The position numbers and the translations under genes were made by a program. This document shows positions 53,065-61,468 of a stretch of 64,000 nucleotides of DNA, piece after piece; position 1 is the first letter of the stretch, and each line of letters begins with the position of its first letter. Under the pieces are notes generated by a model. That model did not search any database, was not told the origin of the DNA, and was given only the letters and a program-made list of their open reading frames with translations. Source of the DNA: Streptomyces sp. NRRL S-646 (GTDB taxonomy: Bacteria > Actinomycetota > Actinomycetes > Streptomycetales > Streptomycetaceae); contig NZ_JODC01000008.1 of the NCBI RefSeq assembly GCF_000720765.1, forward strand, positions 248,001 through 312,000, in the 5' to 3' direction.

Positions 53065-53111
53065 ACTTCCTGGACAGGTGCCCACTATAGCGGGACAGGT
53101 GTCCAGGAAGT
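53065..53111. promoter_or_regulatory. Inverted repeat operator for the DUF1304-TetR operon
   Basis: ACTTCCTGGACA (53065-53076) and TGTCCAGGAAGT (53100-53111) are perfect 12-bp arms around a 23-nt spacer that holds a minus-strand TATAGT box. GGACAGGTG also repeats directly at 53072 and 53093. This is a clear repressor site over the promoter. Confidence 0.75.
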
Positions 53112-53144
53112 GTCACTGTCGGTGCCCGCCGATAGCCTGCGCGC

Positions 53145-53621
53145 ATGACTGACCGACAGGTGATCGTGCGGCGCGCTCGCGCCAAGGACATACCGGGCCT
53201 CGTCGCCTCCAGCGCCGGGTTGTTCGCCGAGGACGGCGGCACCCGGGACAGCAGCGTGAACGTCGACTGGCCGCGCGAGCACGGCGCGCGGTCGTTCGCC
53301 GCGGCCCTGGAGGACCCGGCGCGCCTCGTCCTCGCGGTGGAGTACGACGGGCAGGTCGTCGGACACCTGATGGGATCCGTCACCGGGCCCACCGAGAAGC
53401 GGACCGTCACCTCCGCGACCCTGGTCAGCATCTATGTCCGCCCCGAGCACCGGCGCGCGCGAGCCGGAGACCGGCTGGTGGAGGAGTTCCTGGACTGGGC
53501 CAGGCGGCAGGGAGCCGAGCACGCCGAGGTGACCGCCTACGCGGCGAACACGGACGCCATCCGGTTCTACGAGCGGGGCGGCTTCGCCGCCATGACGGTC
53601 ACCCTCCGCCAGCCCCTGTAG
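53145..53621 (+). CDS. GNAT family N-acetyltransferase
   Basis: The 158-residue GNAT has VIVRRARAKDIPGLVAS at the start, the beta-4 strand TLVSIYVRPEHRRARAGDRLVEEFLDWA, which includes the acetyl-CoA loop (RRARAG), and the late AYAANTDAIRFYERGGF. The acceptor is unknown. It diverges from the DUF1304 operon and its 3' end overlaps the PucR gene by 23 bp. Confidence 0.88.
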   Translation: MTDRQVIVRRARAKDIPGLVASSAGLFAEDGGTRDSSVNVDWPREHGARSFAAALEDPARLVLAVEYDGQVVGHLMGSVTGPTEKRTVTSATLVSIYVRPEHRRARAGDRLVEEFLDWARRQGAEHAEVTAYAANTDAIRFYERGGFAAMTVTLRQPL

Positions 53622-54825
53622 CGCCGCGGCGCAGCTCCAGGGCGCGCAGGGCCAGCTGCATCTCGAACTGGGCCGCCGGGTCGTGCAGTTGGGAGCCGAA
53701 GAGCTCGTCCAGCTGGCGCATGCGGTAGCGCACCGTCTGGGGGTGCACGGCCAGCCGGACGGCGACCTCGCTGGCGTTGTGGCCGCACTGCAGCCAGCTG
53801 AGCAGGGTCTCCGCCAGGCGCTCGCGCTGCGGTGGCCGCACCTGCTCCAACGGGCGCAGCCGGTGCTCGGTCATGGCGTCGATCAGAGCGTCGTCGCGCA
53901 GGAGCAGCAGCGTGGCCAAGTGGTCCTGGCAGCGCACCATTTCGGTGTTCGCGAGCACGCCCCGCCGCACCAGGTCCAGTGCCTCGGACGCCCAGCGCAG
54001 CGATCGCGCACCCTCCTGCAGGGCCACCGTCGGCCCCATCGCCGCCCGCCGTCCGTGCAGCGCCCCGGCCACCGCCCGCGCCCGGCCGGGACCCTCCGGA
54101 TCCGGCACGACCAGCACGGCCGGCTGGACGTCGAAACGGGCGAGGAACTCCGGCGCCACGATCGGCTGCGCCCCCGCCTGCGGGCGCTGGTCGACCGCGA
54201 CCACCGCGAGCGCGCGCGGCACCGGCCAGCGTGCACTGTGCGCAAGTTCCGCGATGGCCTCTGCGGAGGCGGGCGGATCCGCGGTGAGCAGGTCGAGCAG
54301 CCGCGTACGCCGCTGCTGCAGCTCACCGGCCGCGTGCAGCCGCGCCTCCGTGTAGCCGGCGGTCGTCGCGGCCGCCATCTCGTCCAGGTGCAGGAACAGC
54401 GCCTCACCGAAGGCCGCCAGCACATTGCGCGGCAGCAGATCCGCGTCCACCAGCGCGTTCACCCGCCGCCAGGTCACCCGCGCACCCAGCCGCAGCGCCG
54501 ACTGGAACGAGTCGAGGCTGCGCCCCTCCTCGGCCTCACCGCGGCCGATGCGCTGATACGTCGCCTTCACCGGCTCCCAGTCCGTGTCCGGCTTCGCCAT
54601 CCGCTCCAGGAATCCCTGCAGTGCATGGTCCACGCCGAGGTGCACACCCTGCATGTACGTGTCGTCGGCGGGGCGCGCGTACTCGGGGATCCCGGTCCTG
54701 ATCGCCCGTACGACCTCCTCGGTGATGTCGGCGAAGAACGGTCTGAGGTGGTGGTGCAGGCCCGCCGGCAGCGCGTTGAACGGACCGCGCGGCTCATCCA
54801 CCGGCACAGCGGCTCTCTTCGGCAC
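53599..54825 (-). CDS. PucR/CdaR-type helix-turn-helix regulator
   Basis: The 408-residue protein ends with the PucR C-terminal HTH: RLAETLLSWLQCGHNASEVAVRLAVHPQTVRYRMRQLDELFG. Its middle has a GGDEF-like remnant (VVAVDQRPQAG to LQEGARSLRWASEALDL). The N-terminal part has the RsbRD-like helical stretch typical of streptomycete members. It starts at GTG 54825. The target is unknown; it diverges from the conservon, and the intergenic dyad TTGTCA-N5-TGACAA is a candidate site. Confidence 0.88.
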   Translation of the reverse strand: MPKRAAVPVDEPRGPFNALPAGLHHHLRPFFADITEEVVRAIRTGIPEYARPADDTYMQGVHLGVDHALQGFLERMAKPDTDWEPVKATYQRIGRGEAEEGRSLDSFQSALRLGARVTWRRVNALVDADLLPRNVLAAFGEALFLHLDEMAAATTAGYTEARLHAAGELQQRRTRLLDLLTADPPASAEAIAELAHSARWPVPRALAVVAVDQRPQAGAQPIVAPEFLARFDVQPAVLVVPDPEGPGRARAVAGALHGRRAAMGPTVALQEGARSLRWASEALDLVRRGVLANTEMVRCQDHLATLLLLRDDALIDAMTEHRLRPLEQVRPPQRERLAETLLSWLQCGHNASEVAVRLAVHPQTVRYRMRQLDELFGSQLHDPAAQFEMQLALRALELRRGATGAGGG

Positions 54826-55141
54826 GGCGCGACGATACCCGTCAGTAATCCGTCAGGGCTTATCAGCGGCGGACAGGTATGGGCATGTGAATTGTCACCA
54901 CATGACAAGTTTGCAGGTCCGCAAAGGGATTTGTCGATGTGTGGCTGCTGGCTGAGAGTGATGGAACCCTCACTTCCGCCAGCTGTTCGAGGTTGATCCT
55001 TTCGGGTTCAAACCCGATAAGCTCCTGTGCGGCGCTGCGAGTTGAATCGATCGCGATCGGTCGTCCCGTGGTGCTTCATGCAACAGTGCGCTCCCCCTTG
55101 CACACCCCCCTGTTCGTTCGTGTTGCTTGTTAAGGATGCAG
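54826..55141. promoter_or_regulatory. Promoter region of the conservon, with several dyads
   Basis: The 316-bp gap holds no gene. Dyads seen are TTGTCA-CCACA-TGACAA (54892-54908), CGGGTT-CA-AACCCG (55003-55016) and the perfect palindrome CGATCGCGATCG (55048-55059). The first is closest to the PucR gene, the other two to cvnA. The region is richer in A and T than its surroundings, as expected of promoters. Confidence 0.5.
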
Positions 55142-56875
55142 ATGGAACTCGCCACTCCGCCGCCGGCGGCGCGGGCCCCTGTCGCCTGGTACAGCTGGTG
55201 GTTGATGCCGCTGGCCTTAGGAGGCGGGACAGTTGCCGCCACGTTCATGAGCTCCGAGCGAATCGCCGCCGGTGTCGCGGGCGTCGCGGCCACCGCCGCA
55301 AGCGCCGTGTGCGTCCGGCTGCTGATCCGCACCCGCACGCAGTTGAGCCGCACCGAGGGCTCCTTCCGCACCACGCAGGCCGAGCACTCGCAGCAGTGGC
55401 AGCAGCATGTCGCGGGCCTGGAGCGGAAGTACGCCGCCGAGCGCGGCGCCCTGGAGGCCCAGCTGGGCGACCAGTCCGGCGCCTACGAGGCGCAGCTGGC
55501 GGAGCAGATCTCGACATACGAGGCCCAACTCGCCGAACAGGCACGAGCCTTCGAGGGACGCCTCGCCGACCAGGCCAAGTCGTACGAGGCCCAGCTCGCC
55601 GACCAGGCCGAGGTCTGGCAGGAGCAACTCGCCCACCAGCACCAGGCGGTGGCCCGGCTCGCGAACGAGCAACTGCCCGAGGCGCTGAAGCAGCTGCGTG
55701 CCGGTGACGCCATCGACGACCTGCTGCCCGAGGCGGGCCAGTGCGCCAAGGTCAGCGCCGATCTCCAGGCCGAACTGCGCAAGGTGCTGCGCACTGCCCT
55801 GATCGGTGTCGAGGAGGAGTTCAACCGCTCCACCACCGCCGAGCAGGCCGTGATCAGCATCGGCAACCGCATTCACGTGCTGACCAGCAAGCTCCGCGGC
55901 CGGCTGCACGAGATGCAGGGTGAGCACGGCCGCCTGCCGGCCGTCGCCCGCGGGCTGATGGAGCTGGACCAGGAACTCGGCCCCGCCGACTCGCTCGCCG
56001 CGAGCATCGGCGTGCTCGGCGGCTCGGACCGGCCGGGCCGGCAGTGGCAGGAGCCGCAGCGCCTGCTCAGCGTGGTGCGCGGCGGCATCGGCCGGATCAA
56101 GGACTTCCACCGCGTCGAGGTCCGTCATCTGCCCGAACTCGGCGTCGACGGCGGTCTGGTGGACCACCTCACGCTGATCTTCGCCCAGCTGCTGGACAAC
56201 GCGGCCCGCTACTCGCCGCCGAGCGAGCCCGTGCTCGTATCCGGCAAGGAGGTGCCCAACGGCGTCGGCATCGAGATCCAGGACTCCGGCAAGGGCCTGA
56301 ACGAGGAGAAGAAGCGCGAGGCCGAGGAGGCTCTCACCGGCACCGCGGCCGGACCCGGCATCGGTGGGATCTCCGAGGACGCCAACATCGGTCTGCGCGT
56401 CGTGGGCGCCCTCGCCCGCCGCTACGGCATCCGCGTCACCTTCGCGGACTCGCCCTGGCTCGGTACTTCGGTGGTGGTAGTGGTCCCGCACAAGTACTTC
56501 AGCCCGCTCCCCGCGGCTGCTGCGACGACTGCCACGACCACTGCGTCGACCCCGGCGGCCCAGCCCGCGGCGGCCGCGCCGGTGTCGGCGGCCGCGGCCG
56601 CCCAGCCGGTGGCCGAGCCTTCCGAGGCGGTGGAAACCACTCCCGGCGGACTGCCCCGGCGCCGCAGCAAACGGCACGAGCAGGAGGGCGCGGCGCGGCA
56701 CCAGCCGGTCGACCGCACCGAGACCTCGGTCTCCGCCGTCCCGCCGGACGCCTCGTTCACCGGCCTGGCTGCCTTTGCCACCGCCGGCCGCGAGGCAGAC
56801 GAGGAGTCCACCACGGAGGACACGGTGGCCCTCGGCCGCCGGTCCACCGAGCACCGCACTGAAGAGAGCGACTAG
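55142..56875 (+). CDS. cvnA: Conservon sensor kinase-like protein CvnA, with a TTA codon
   Basis: The 577-residue membrane protein has two N-terminal helices (WLMPLALGGGTVAATFM and AAGVAGVAATAASAVCVRLLI). A coiled-coil region follows (about 85-180) with YEAQLAEQ-type units repeated. A histidine-kinase-like ATPase has LIFAQLLDNAARYSPP (N box) and IQDSGKGLN (G1), and there is an Ala/Thr-rich tail. No phospho-acceptor His is seen, as is usual for CvnA. Leu26 is encoded by TTA (55217-55219), making it bldA-dependent. ATG 55142 is preferred (AAGGA 5 nt upstream) to ATG 55136. cvnB follows 5 bp later. Confidence 0.9.
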   Translation: MELATPPPAARAPVAWYSWWLMPLALGGGTVAATFMSSERIAAGVAGVAATAASAVCVRLLIRTRTQLSRTEGSFRTTQAEHSQQWQQHVAGLERKYAAERGALEAQLGDQSGAYEAQLAEQISTYEAQLAEQARAFEGRLADQAKSYEAQLADQAEVWQEQLAHQHQAVARLANEQLPEALKQLRAGDAIDDLLPEAGQCAKVSADLQAELRKVLRTALIGVEEEFNRSTTAEQAVISIGNRIHVLTSKLRGRLHEMQGEHGRLPAVARGLMELDQELGPADSLAASIGVLGGSDRPGRQWQEPQRLLSVVRGGIGRIKDFHRVEVRHLPELGVDGGLVDHLTLIFAQLLDNAARYSPPSEPVLVSGKEVPNGVGIEIQDSGKGLNEEKKREAEEALTGTAAGPGIGGISEDANIGLRVVGALARRYGIRVTFADSPWLGTSVVVVVPHKYFSPLPAAAATTATTTASTPAAQPAAAAPVSAAAAAQPVAEPSEAVETTPGGLPRRRSKRHEQEGAARHQPVDRTETSVSAVPPDASFTGLAAFATAGREADEESTTEDTVALGRRSTEHRTEESD

Positions 56876-56880
56876 TCCAC

Positions 56881-57291
56881 ATGACGCAACAGGGAACCGA
56901 CGTGAGCTGGGCGCTCCGCGATCTGGTGGAGTCCATCCCGGAGATCCGCTTCGCCCTCGTGGCCTCCAGCGACGGCAAGGCCATCACCTCCTTTGGCGCC
57001 GAAGACCCCGACGACGTGGACCGGTTCGCGGCCGTGGTGGCCGGCCTGCAGGCGCTGGCCCAGCCGGTCGCCGAGCAGTTCCCCAGGTACGCGGGGCATC
57101 TGCGGCTGGCGATGATCGAGGTCGACGGCGGGCATCTCTTCGTCGTACGGGCCGGTGTGGAGACGTATCTCGGGGTCCTGGCCCGCGAAGGCCTCGACCA
57201 GGGGCTGCTCGGACACCAGATGAGGGACCTGGCCCGGAGGATGGGCGAGCTCCTCGGCACCACTCCGCGCCTGGAGGAGCACTCTGGATGA
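56881..57291 (+). CDS. cvnB: Conservon roadblock/LC7 protein CvnB
   Basis: The 136-residue roadblock/LC7 protein has VSWALRDLVESIPEIRFALVASSDGKAIT and LRLAMIEVDGGHLFVVRAGVETYLGVLA. In the conservon it interacts with the GTPase CvnD and may act as a regulator of nucleotide state at the membrane. Its ATG directly follows the cvnA stop, and its own stop overlaps the start of cvnC (ATGA at 57288-57291). Confidence 0.92.
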   Translation: MTQQGTDVSWALRDLVESIPEIRFALVASSDGKAITSFGAEDPDDVDRFAAVVAGLQALAQPVAEQFPRYAGHLRLAMIEVDGGHLFVVRAGVETYLGVLAREGLDQGLLGHQMRDLARRMGELLGTTPRLEEHSG

Positions 57292-57659
57292 GTGCTCCCC
57301 GCAGGCCCACGGACCCGTCCGGTCTCGAGCGCTACTACGTCCTCACCGGGGGGCGCAGCGGACCGGGCGGTTCGGCGTCGAGTCTCGACGTGGCGACCCT
57401 CATCGTCTCCCTGGCCGCCCCCGCACCGGGTATGCAGCACGAGCACGAGGACATCCTCCGGCGCTGCCGCGACCCGTTGTCGGTGGCCGAACTCGGCGCC
57501 CACCTGGGACTGCCCTTCAACATTCTTGCGGTGCTGCTGGCGGATCTGCTCGAGGCAGGCCGCGTCGAAGCCCGTGACCCCATACCGGCACACGACGCCG
57601 GCCGCGGGCCCGACCTCGCGCTCCTTGAGGAGGTACTCAGTGGACTTGAAAGGCTTTGA
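57288..57659 (+). CDS. cvnC: Conservon DUF742 protein CvnC
   Basis: The 123-residue DUF742 protein has ERYYVLTGGRSGPGG, then a winged-helix-like HEDILRRCRDPLSVAELGAHLGLPFNILAVLLADLLEAGRV, typical of CvnC. It may bind DNA or partner proteins in the conservon complex. The start overlaps cvnB, and the end overlaps the cvnD start by 20 bp. Confidence 0.92.
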   Translation: MSAPRRPTDPSGLERYYVLTGGRSGPGGSASSLDVATLIVSLAAPAPGMQHEHEDILRRCRDPLSVAELGAHLGLPFNILAVLLADLLEAGRVEARDPIPAHDAGRGPDLALLEEVLSGLERL

Positions 57660-58245
57660 CCATCCCGGCTCACCCGGCGGGGGCGGCACCCGCTCGGTGA
57701 AGGTGATGATCGCCGGCGGCTTCGGCACCGGGAAGACCACCATGGTCCGCTCCGTCAGCGACATCAAGCCGTTGACCACCGAGGAGACGCTCACTCAGGC
57801 AAGCGCCGACGTCGACCACCTCATCGGCGTCGCCGACAAGACGGAGACCACCGTCAGCCTGGACTTCGGCAAGATCAGCCTCAACGACAGCCTGATGCTG
57901 TACCTGTTCGGCACCCCCGGCCAGGAGCGCTTCTGGTTCCTGTGGAACGGCCTGTTCAAGGGCGCCCTCGGCGCGGTGGTCCTGGTCGACACACGGCGCC
58001 TGGCCTCCAGCTTCCGGGCCATCGAGGAGATGGAGCGGCAGGACGTCCCGTTCGTCGTCGCCCTGAACGTCTTCCCCGACTCCAAGGACTACCCGGTCGA
58101 GGAGATCCGCGACGCCCTGGACATCCCCGAACACATCCCGGTCGTGGCCTGCGACGCCCGCGACCGTGCCTCCAGCCGTGACGTGCTCGTCGCGCTGATC
58201 CAGCACCTGAAGGACCGCTCCGCCGTCGCAATGGAGTCCCGATGA
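57640..58245 (+). CDS. cvnD: Conservon GTPase CvnD
   Basis: The 201-residue Ras-like GTPase has the P-loop GGFGTGKTTM, the G3 loop GTPGQERFWFLWNGLFKGALGAVVLVD, and VALNVFPDSKDY where NKxD would stand. It would switch state with CvnB/CvnC beneath the sensor. GTG 57640 has GAGGAGG at 6 nt; the frame is open much further but without a site. The stop overlaps the P450 start (ATGA). Confidence 0.92.
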   Translation: MDLKGFDHPGSPGGGGTRSVKVMIAGGFGTGKTTMVRSVSDIKPLTTEETLTQASADVDHLIGVADKTETTVSLDFGKISLNDSLMLYLFGTPGQERFWFLWNGLFKGALGAVVLVDTRRLASSFRAIEEMERQDVPFVVALNVFPDSKDYPVEEIRDALDIPEHIPVVACDARDRASSRDVLVALIQHLKDRSAVAMESR

Positions 58246-59489
58246 GCGCCCAGCCCTTAAACGATCCCGACACCCCGAGCGGGTGCCCCGTCGCCCACGG
58301 GGCCGACCTCACCCGGCTGTTCGGGCCGGAGGCGTCGACCGACCCGTACGGCATCTACGAGCGGCTGCGCAAGGAGCACGGCTCGGTGGCGCCGGTGCTG
58401 CTCGAGGGCGACGTCCCCGCCTGGCTGGTCCTGGGCTACCGCGACAACCGGCGAGTGCTGGACAACCCCCGCCAGTTCAGCCGGGACGCGCGGATCTGGC
58501 GGGACTGGCGGGAGGGGCGCATCCCGGAGACGCACCCGCTGATCCCGATGGTCGGCTGGCGGCCCGACTGCGTCTCCCAGGACGGCGAACCGCACCGCCG
58601 ACTGCGCGGCGCGGTGACCGACGGGCTGCTCGCCGCGTCCAGTCGCGGCATCCGGCGGCACGCCACGTACTTCGCCAACAAGCAGATCGACGCGTTCGCC
58701 GACGCAGGGCGCGCCGACCTGGTGGCCGACTACGCCGAACACCTGCCGATGCTCGTGCTCACCCGGATCCTGGGCCTTCCCACGGCGGACGGCCTGCGCC
58801 TGGTCGAGTCGTGTGCCCAGGTCTTCAAGGGCGGCGAGGGCGCCCTCGAGCACAACGAGCGGATCATGCAGATCCTGTCGGAGCTCGCCGAGCGCAAGCG
58901 GGCCGAGCCGGGCTCCGACTTCGCCACGGCCCTCCTTGAGCACCCGGCCGGCCTCGACCACGACGAGGTCGTCAGCCATCTGCGCCTGGTGCTGATCGCC
59001 GCACACACCACCACCAGCAACCTGCTGGCCCGGGTCCTGCAACTGGTCCTCACCGACGCTGCCCGGCTGTCCGGTCTGGTCAGCGGGCAGCTGAACATCT
59101 CCTCCGTGGTGGAGGAGGTCATGTGGGACACCCCGCCGCTGGCCGTGCTGCCGGGCCGGTTCGCGGCCGCCGACCTGGAGCTGGGAGGCCATCACATCCA
59201 GGAGGGAGAGCTGCTCGTCCTGGGCCTGGCCGCCGGCAACGTCGACCCGGAGGTACGGCCCGACTCGGCCGTCGCCGTGCAGGGCAACCAGTCGCACCTG
59301 GCGTTCAGCTCCGGACCGCACGAGTGCCCGGGGCAGAACATCGGCCAGTCCATCATCGAGATCGGCGTGGACGTCCTGCTGCACCGGCTGCCGGGCCTGC
59401 GCCTGGCCGTGCCGTCGGAGGAACTCTCCTCGACCGCCTCCACCTGGGAGCTCCGGCTCGACAGCCTGCCGGTCGAGTTCTCCGTCTGA
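58242..59489 (+). CDS. cvnE: Conservon cytochrome P450 (CYP157-like) lacking ExxR, with a TTA codon
   Basis: The 415-residue P450 has the haem loop FSSGPHECPGQNIGQS with the thiolate Cys362. The K-helix reads VVEEVMWDTPP at about 289-299, so the Arg of ExxR is replaced by Trp295. The I-helix reads IAAHTTTSN without the usual acidic residue. Both are features of the CYP157 family found in conservons; the former, at least, means that oxygenase activity cannot be assumed. Codon 6 is TTA (58257-58259), so bldA control is expected. The start overlaps cvnD. A terminator follows at 59496. Confidence 0.9.
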   Translation: MSAQPLNDPDTPSGCPVAHGADLTRLFGPEASTDPYGIYERLRKEHGSVAPVLLEGDVPAWLVLGYRDNRRVLDNPRQFSRDARIWRDWREGRIPETHPLIPMVGWRPDCVSQDGEPHRRLRGAVTDGLLAASSRGIRRHATYFANKQIDAFADAGRADLVADYAEHLPMLVLTRILGLPTADGLRLVESCAQVFKGGEGALEHNERIMQILSELAERKRAEPGSDFATALLEHPAGLDHDEVVSHLRLVLIAAHTTTSNLLARVLQLVLTDAARLSGLVSGQLNISSVVEEVMWDTPPLAVLPGRFAAADLELGGHHIQEGELLVLGLAAGNVDPEVRPDSAVAVQGNQSHLAFSSGPHECPGQNIGQSIIEIGVDVLLHRLPGLRLAVPSEELSSTASTWELRLDSLPVEFSV

Positions 59490-59495
59490 CACCAC

Positions 59496-59529
59496 CGCTG
59501 CCCGGCCGGAACCCTCCGGCCGGGCAGCG
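59496..59529. terminator. Bidirectional terminator between convergent genes
   Basis: GCTGCCCGGCCGGA and TCCGGCCGGGCAGC form a perfect 14-bp stem (15 with the flanking C-G) and an ACCC loop. It fits exactly in the 45-bp gap between the conservon P450 and the convergent gene at 59535. No U-run follows, as is common in streptomycetes. Confidence 0.85.
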
Positions 59530-59534
59530 CCGTG

Positions 59535-61265
59535 TCAGCCGTCGAGCCAGTCGCCCTCGACGCTCGTGGGACGGTATCCCGTGGCGTTCCAGAGAAAGTG
59601 CGGGTGGGCGCCGCCGAACATGTAGGCGAGCAGGGCGGTGTCCTCCCTCCCGGTCAGAGGGTCGTGCAAGGTGTGAAACCTTTCGGACCCGACCACGCCG
59701 GAGTCCTGTTGGATCTGACGAGCGCGTTCCGGGGACGGCTCGGCAATGGATGCCTCCACGGCGGCGACGTAGGTGCGGCGCAAGATCTCCCAGGCGCTGT
59801 CGATGTTGCCGTGCCAGGGGCCGTGCAGTGCTTCGAAGGCATGGAGCTCGGCGTCGAAGAGGGGCCACGCCTGCGGGTGTTGGGCCCGGCAGCGCGCGGA
59901 CAGCTCGGCGGTCCGGGCGCCGAGTGCCGGCACGGTGGGCCGCGGGGCGATCGTGAGGGTGGTGCCGTCGGTGAGGATGCCGCTGCACGGGTTGGGCTGC
60001 AGGTCGCACAGCGGGCAGTCCTCGGCCGGAGGGAGGCCCTGGGTGATGCCGTCGAACCACAGGGCGTGGCGGCCCGTGAGCCCCATCCAGACGATGGTGG
60101 TGGTCATCAGCCAGGTGTTCCACATCGGGTCGTGCGCCTCGGGCGTGCAGCCGTACTTGACGATGGCTATCGCGCAGGCGGCGTAGAGGGCCTTGGTATG
60201 GGTGGGCATGTCGGCGAGCCAGAAGTTGCTGATCTCGCCGGTCAGGGCGTCGGCTCGGACGTCGGCCATGTCGTCGATGACGCGGCACAGCAGCAGGGAG
60301 GCGAGGTTCTCCTCCTGCCAGAGTTCGGTGTCGGGTGCGACGTGCCAGAACAGGCAGTCCAGCATCTGCAGGGCCGAGTAGGTGCTCTGGCTGAGTGGGC
60401 TGGTCTGCGGGAGCACGACGCTGCCCGCGTGGTGCTGTTGGAGCCAGTACTCGTCGACGGACCGCTTATGGGCTGCGAAGAGTCCGGAGACCAGGGCCCG
60501 TGCGCTGTTGGTGCTGAAGTTCTCGGCCAAGCGCTCTTCGACGTGCTGGGTGAGGCGCGTTGTGTCGATGGTGTCGATCACGCGCTTGTATTCGTGGAAG
60601 ACGAGGATGTCGTCCTCGAATCGGTGGCGGTGGCCGAGGTCCCATTCGAGGTCGTTCATCTGCCGGGTCCAGGACCATCCACCGGTCAGGACGCTGTCGA
60701 GTTCCCGGCGGTACGGCCAGGTCTTGGAGGTGAGGGGACGACCGGCGCTCTGCCGCCAGCGGTAGTCGTCAAGGGTGCGTGCGGGGGGTGTGGGCAGCCG
60801 ACGGCACAGCGGGCATGAGCAGGCGGTGGTCTGCTCCTCCTCGCGCGGCGGGGTGAGGGCCCGGCTCCTCCAGGCCCCTTCCAGCATCGTGCAGGTCAGT
60901 CGGCACATCTCGATATCGGTGCTGACCTGGGGGAAGGCCGCTTCTATCACGCGCAGGCTGGTGTCGAGGTGCCTCAACCTGGCGTAGCCCTCCGCATCGG
61001 GCGCGAGGAAGGCGGGCCGCGCCAGATGGAGAGCGCCCTCCAAATGCAGCGCGGTACTGGAGTGGGGGGACCCGAAGGCGTCCAGCCGCTGCCGAGCGGC
61101 ATCCTGGCTCCTTCGGTACTGCTCCGTGCTCCCCTTGATGCGTTTCTCCAAAAGGCGAGCCAGGGCGTTCGCCGCTTCCGTGGGCTGGAGCGGGGTGCTT
61201 GGCTGCGCCGGGAGCAAGCTGTCGGCGGACGCCTGCGGAACAGTACCTACGACTCGAGATTTCAC
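59535..61265 (-). CDS. Large unrecognised protein with a terpenoid-synthase-like Asp-rich motif
   Basis: The 576-residue, mostly helical soluble protein belongs to no family I can name. Helices near 317-345 contain LCRVIDDMADVRADALTGEIS with DDxxD at 331-335, followed by a further Asp339. This resembles the second Asp-rich motif of isoprenyl diphosphate synthases or class I terpenoid synthases. An acidic pair at 218-219 (RFEDDILVFHE) could be a first motif. Cys pairs CSCPLC (149-154) and CPLC...C (417-427) may bind metal. The start is GTG 61265 with a GGGAG site. It converges on the conservon P450, and a truncated terpene-cyclase N-terminus lies 203 bp upstream. Function is not established. 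Confidence 0.6.
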   Translation of the reverse strand: MKSRVVGTVPQASADSLLPAQPSTPLQPTEAANALARLLEKRIKGSTEQYRRSQDAARQRLDAFGSPHSSTALHLEGALHLARPAFLAPDAEGYARLRHLDTSLRVIEAAFPQVSTDIEMCRLTCTMLEGAWRSRALTPPREEEQTTACSCPLCRRLPTPPARTLDDYRWRQSAGRPLTSKTWPYRRELDSVLTGGWSWTRQMNDLEWDLGHRHRFEDDILVFHEYKRVIDTIDTTRLTQHVEERLAENFSTNSARALVSGLFAAHKRSVDEYWLQQHHAGSVVLPQTSPLSQSTYSALQMLDCLFWHVAPDTELWQEENLASLLLCRVIDDMADVRADALTGEISNFWLADMPTHTKALYAACAIAIVKYGCTPEAHDPMWNTWLMTTTIVWMGLTGRHALWFDGITQGLPPAEDCPLCDLQPNPCSGILTDGTTLTIAPRPTVPALGARTAELSARCRAQHPQAWPLFDAELHAFEALHGPWHGNIDSAWEILRRTYVAAVEASIAEPSPERARQIQQDSGVVGSERFHTLHDPLTGREDTALLAYMFGGAHPHFLWNATGYRPTSVEGDWLDG

Positions 61266-61468
61266 ACCGGTCTCCCATCAAGCTGTGGACATGACAAAAC
61301 AATCGATCGACCGTGGTGGTCGGCCGGAGGTGTCAGAGGGTTTTCTGTGCCTTCCGTGACGGCGTCGCCGGACAGCCGGACTCATGCGACCGGCTCGGGC
61401 TCCTGCTGCGAACGACCGCGAGAGGCGGCGCCGCTGCGTTGACGGCCGAGGGAGGGGAGTGGGGTCGC

